A stretch of DNA of 64,000 nt from Ilyomonas sp965214235. GTDB taxonomy: Bacteria; Bacteroidota; Bacteroidia; Chitinophagales; Chitinophagaceae. The notes under the pieces were generated by a model, which was not told the DNA's origin, did no database searches, and worked only from the letters and a program-made list of their open reading frames with translations. The stretch covers positions 1,178,001-1,242,000 of the forward strand of contig CBDCBH010000002.1 of the NCBI GenBank assembly GCA_965214235.1. Direction: 5' to 3'. Position numbers and translations under genes: made by a program. This document shows positions 61,084 through 64,000 of this stretch, piece after piece. Numbering within the stretch: position 1 is the stretch's first letter; each line of letters starts with the position of its first letter.

Positions 61084-61274
61084 ACCGGAATTTATAAGAA
61101 ATTGAAGATAAACGAGATAATGATAAAAATACAAAGTACGGTTTTATGAAGTCATCGCTGGCGGATCAACTGCAGAATATAAATTTATTTTTTTAGCGAG
61201 TGCTATTTTGAACTCAAAAGCAAAAAGATGCATAGAAAAGTCATCTTGGTATAGCGGTTCAACAAAAACAAAAT

Positions 61275-63038
61275 ATGAATCAAAAACAAACCATAACAAA
61301 AGAAATAGACAACGCTCTTACCGTTGATGAAAGCGCAACCATTGCGAACTCAACAGGAATGTTGAATAAGTATTCGCAAATCCTCACGCAGGACGTTACA
61401 CAACCTGGTGCGCAAGCCATGTATTATGCCATCGGCTTTACCGAAAAAGACTTCAGCAAAGCGCAGGTTGGCATTGCCAGCATGGGTTGGGATGGCAACC
61501 CCTGTAACATGCACTTAAACGATTTGGCAACTACAGTGCGTGAAAGCGTAAACAACGTGGAAGGCTTACTGGGCTTGCGTTTTTACACCATTGGTGTTAG
61601 CGATGGTATTAGCATGGGAACCGATGGTATGCGTTATAGTTTGGTAAGCCGCGATGTAATTGCCGACAGCATTGAAACCAATGCCGGTGCGCAGTATTAT
61701 GATGGGCTCATCACGATTCCGGGCTGCGATAAAAACATGCCTGGCTCCCTTATGGCAATGGGCAGGTTGAACCGTCCTTCCATCATGCTATATGGCGGCA
61801 CCATTGCACCCGGACATTATAAAGGGCAAGACCTTAACATCGTTTCTACTTTCGAAGCATTGGGACAAAAAATAATGGGCAATATTGATGAAGCTGATTT
61901 TAAAGCCATTATCCGCAATGCCTGTCCGGGCGCAGGTGCCTGTGGTGGCATGTACACAGCCAACACTATGGCAAGCACCATTGAAGCGATGGGCATGAGT
62001 TTGCCTTATTCTTCCTCCAATCCTGCCTTAAGCAAAGAGAAACAAAACGAGTGTGAAGCAGTTGGCAAAGCCATTAAATTATTACTCGAACGAGACATCA
62101 AGCCAAAAGACATTATGACGCGCAAAGCGTTTGAAAATGCCATTACTGTTATCATGGTATTGGGCGGCAGTACCAACGCAGTATTGCATTTAATTGCAAT
62201 TGCAAAAAGTGTGGATGTGCCTTTAACACAAGATGATTTTCAAACGATCAGCAATAAAATTCCTATGCTTGCCGACTTTAAGCCAAGCGGCAAATATTTA
62301 ATGGAAGATTTACACAAATGGGGCGGCGTACCTGCCGTGATGAAATACTTGCTGGGCAAGGGTTTGCTGCATGGCGATTGCATAACTGTAACCGGCAAAA
62401 CGGTAGCTGAAAATTTGATAGATGCACCGGATTTGGATTTTGAAAAACAAGACATTATTCATTCACTTGAAAAACCATTAAAAACAACAGGGCATTTGCA
62501 AATTTTATATGGCAATCTCGCCGAAGGCGGAAGCGTTGCCAAGATAAGCGGTAAAGAAGGCGAACGCTTTGAAGGCAGTGCCCGCGTGTTTGATGGCGAG
62601 CATCATTTAATGCAGGGTTTGCAAAGCGGAAAAATACATGCCGGCGATGTGGTTGTTATTCGCAACATTGGCCCCAAAGGCGCGCCGGGTATGCCTGAAA
62701 TGCTAAAGCCTACAGGAGCTATTATTGGTGCAGGCTTAGGCAAAACTGTTGCCCTAATAACAGATGGAAGGTTTAGCGGTGGCACGCATGGTTTTGTTGT
62801 GGGACATATTACACCCGAAGCGTTTGAGGGCGGCTTGATTGCGCTGGTGGAAGACAATGATATTATTGAAATAGATGCCGTTAAAAACAAACTCACTTTA
62901 AAAGTGAGCGAGGCAGAAATAGCAAAACGAAAAGCCGCCTGGAAACAACCACCGTTGAAAGCAACAAAGGGCATTTTGTATAAATATGCAAGAAATGTAA
63001 AAACAGCAGCGGAAGGTTGTGTTACTGATGAAGATTGA
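61275..63038 (+). CDS. ilvD: dihydroxy-acid dehydratase
   Basis: A 587-residue [Fe-S] enzyme making 2-ketoisovalerate and 2-keto-3-methylvalerate, the precursor step for valine, leucine and isoleucine. Cluster and Mg motifs are visible: IPGCDKNMPGSLMAM and NACPGAGACGGMYTANTMA. FSGGTHGFVVGHITPEA follows near the C-terminus. The ATG at 61275 gives MNQKQTITKEID. Last biosynthetic gene of the cluster in the window; ilvBNC are not seen here. Confidence 0.95.
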   Translation: MNQKQTITKEIDNALTVDESATIANSTGMLNKYSQILTQDVTQPGAQAMYYAIGFTEKDFSKAQVGIASMGWDGNPCNMHLNDLATTVRESVNNVEGLLGLRFYTIGVSDGISMGTDGMRYSLVSRDVIADSIETNAGAQYYDGLITIPGCDKNMPGSLMAMGRLNRPSIMLYGGTIAPGHYKGQDLNIVSTFEALGQKIMGNIDEADFKAIIRNACPGAGACGGMYTANTMASTIEAMGMSLPYSSSNPALSKEKQNECEAVGKAIKLLLERDIKPKDIMTRKAFENAITVIMVLGGSTNAVLHLIAIAKSVDVPLTQDDFQTISNKIPMLADFKPSGKYLMEDLHKWGGVPAVMKYLLGKGLLHGDCITVTGKTVAENLIDAPDLDFEKQDIIHSLEKPLKTTGHLQILYGNLAEGGSVAKISGKEGERFEGSARVFDGEHHLMQGLQSGKIHAGDVVVIRNIGPKGAPGMPEMLKPTGAIIGAGLGKTVALITDGRFSGGTHGFVVGHITPEAFEGGLIALVEDNDIIEIDAVKNKLTLKVSEAEIAKRKAAWKQPPLKATKGILYKYARNVKTAAEGCVTDED

Positions 63039-63079
63039 TTGATTAAAAAATTTACAAAGACTATTATAACTTGAAAGAG

Positions 63080-63826
63080 ATGAGGTTTTTCTTCTTGATA
63101 ATTGTAAGTTGCTTTTGTATTCAGGCTCATAGCCAAAGCTTCACAAAATACTACGATAGCAACTGGCAGGAAGTACTTAAAGCACAGTCTTTCTATTATG
63201 GCAATTTTATAAAGCAAGATAACGTCTATCACGCAGCTTATTATTGGGCAGATTCAAATCAGCTTTATGATAGGTCGGTTTACATTGATTCTAATTTCAA
63301 TAAACAAACAGGCAATGAAATAAAATATTTCAGATCGGGCAAAATAAAAGATTCACTTGTGTATTCTGATAACGGAAATCTATTGTTTTACGATGAATTT
63401 AAAGAAAATGGCAAACAAGACTTTCATGCTTTCTTTGATGAGAAAGAGAAATACATGAAAGCAGAAAGGTTTGATAACAACGGGAATAAATTACCAGGAT
63501 ATTTTACATTTCAAAAACCGGCTATGTTTCCCGGCGGCATGCAGGGTTGGATAACTTATTTGCAAACACATTTAAAAGCAGATATACCGACCCGAAAGAA
63601 AGCACCACTTGGAAATTATACTGTCATTGTTTCTTTTTTGGTAATGAAGGATGGTAAAATCAATGAAGTAAAAGCAGAGAACGATCCTGGTTATGGCACA
63701 GCCGAAGAAGCCGTTCGTGTTATCAAAAATGGTCCCGACTGGATACCTGCCATACAGAATAATAAACCAGTTATTTATCGGCAAAAACAAAATATTACGT
63801 TTCAGGTAAACGATGCAAAACGATAA
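63080..63826 (+). CDS. secreted protein with C-terminal TonB-like domain
   Basis: A 248-residue protein with a signal peptide (MRFFFLIIVSCFCIQAHSQ) starting at ATG 63080; the frame opens at TTG 63071. The middle contains MORN-like short repeats (NEIKYFRSGKIKDSLVYSDNGNLLFYDEF). The C-terminal 90 residues (FPGGMQGWITYLQTHL...GNYTVIVSFLVMKDGKINEVKAEND..GYGTAEEAVRVIK) are a TonB C-terminal-like domain that in Bacteroidota often occurs without a membrane anchor. Partner receptor unknown. Its stop overlaps the next gene by one base. Confidence 0.78.
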   Translation: MRFFFLIIVSCFCIQAHSQSFTKYYDSNWQEVLKAQSFYYGNFIKQDNVYHAAYYWADSNQLYDRSVYIDSNFNKQTGNEIKYFRSGKIKDSLVYSDNGNLLFYDEFKENGKQDFHAFFDEKEKYMKAERFDNNGNKLPGYFTFQKPAMFPGGMQGWITYLQTHLKADIPTRKKAPLGNYTVIVSFLVMKDGKINEVKAENDPGYGTAEEAVRVIKNGPDWIPAIQNNKPVIYRQKQNITFQVNDAKR

Positions 63827-64000
63827 TGCCGCAACTGCAACTCATACAACAAAAAATATTTGACGTGCGTGGTCTAAAAGTCATGCTCGACTTTGATTTG
63901 GCAGATTTATATGAAGTGGAAACACGTGTTTTGAACCAAGCAATAAAAAGGAATAAAGAAAGTTTTCCGGAAGATTTCATGTTTCAGTTGACTTCCAATG
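63826..64000 (+). CDS. ORF6N-domain protein, N-terminal fragment
   Basis: ATG 63826 overlaps the previous stop (TAATG) and gives 58 residues: MPQLQLIQQKIFDVRGLKVMLDFDLADLYEVETRVLNQAIKRN and SFPEDFMFQLT. The VMLDFDLADLYEVETRVLNQAIKRN stretch is the ORF6N DNA-binding domain known from phage antirepressors and also common as chromosomal genes in Bacteroidota. It continues past the window end. Confidence 0.85.
   Translation, partial: MPQLQLIQQKIFDVRGLKVMLDFDLADLYEVETRVLNQAIKRNKESFPEDFMFQLTSN

Noticed and set aside
61084..61274. Possible gene remnant between leuB and ilvD (a frame reading VIAGGSTAEYKFIF)
   Set aside because: Too short and without a convincing family match; treated as noncoding.
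62603..63232. 209-residue open frame antisense to the end of ilvD
   Set aside because: Shadow of ilvD; no recognisable domain, and it spans the ilvD stop.
63826..64000. ORF6N fragment as evidence of a prophage boundary
   Set aside because: ORF6N genes are common as isolated chromosomal genes in Bacteroidota, and no phage structural genes are visible before the window end.

Overview
The window looks like an AT-rich chromosomal segment of a Bacteroidota bacterium, most likely a Chitinophagaceae-type member of the class Chitinophagia. This is inferred from type IX secretion (T9SS) sorting domains (a type B C-terminus at 16.1 kb and a split type A C-terminus at 42.4 kb), large CarboxypepD_reg/TonB-dependent outer-membrane proteins, a PUR-alpha-like DUF3276 gene, a CcmB/CcsA/CcmD-type cytochrome c set, several TTG starts, and Bacteroidetes -7 boxes (TAnnTTTG) upstream of many genes. 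No rRNA, tRNA, CRISPR array or intact insertion sequence was seen.

Layout. 0-7 kb: the start of an aldo/keto reductase (cut by the window edge), ispD (isoprenoids), a FemAB/GNAT-like protein, an M1 metallopeptidase, and a pair for surface polysaccharide (polyprenyl sugar-phosphate transferase and Gfo/Idh/MocA oxidoreductase). 7.3-10.6 kb: an Oar-like TonB-dependent receptor with a strong terminator. 10.9-15.1 kb: ribBA, then glutaryl-CoA-dehydrogenase-like, shikimate kinase, DUF423 and YdeI-like genes, with a 343-bp mosaic of small palindromes between ribBA and the dehydrogenase. 15.1-27.8 kb: a YdjC-type deacetylase, a giant PKD adhesin-like T9SS protein, an arginase-fold formimidoylglutamase-like enzyme, a degenerate RsbQ-like hydrolase, bioB, a pRiA4b ORF3-like protein, a minus-strand lipA-DnaJ-CrtA-like operon, a small outer-membrane protein and OsmC.

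27.8-42.6 kb is a more accessory stretch with three visibly damaged genes: a frameshifted lipoprotein, a RelE-family toxin with a frameshift plus a nonsense codon beside an intact antitoxin, and a frameshifted T9SS type A protein. It also holds a 34-bp perfect direct repeat, an MBL hydrolase, a GH13 amylase, a large outer-membrane beta-barrel protein, a GYF/TM/FxLYD-like protein, a saccharopine-dehydrogenase-like enzyme and a zinc-less sirtuin. 42.6-53.9 kb returns to housekeeping genes: waaA (Kdo transferase), thymidine kinase, a VapBC-like toxin-antitoxin pair, ccmB-ccsA-ccmD, glutamate dehydrogenase, DUF3276, an ABC exporter, rpsP and a TPR-like protein.

54.1-63.0 kb is a branched-chain amino acid operon: leuA, leuC, a trans-aconitate-methyltransferase-like gene, leuD, a duplicated ABC ATPase, an antitoxin remnant, leuB and ilvD. 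Together leuA, leuCD and leuB convert 2-ketoisovalerate to 2-ketoisocaproate, and ilvD supplies the 2-ketoisovalerate. The two interposed genes (methyltransferase and ABC ATPase) and a structured leuA leader are the most attractive candidates for something little described. The window ends in a TonB-C-terminal-domain protein and the start of an ORF6N-domain protein. All functional calls are from reading the sequence; no database search was run.
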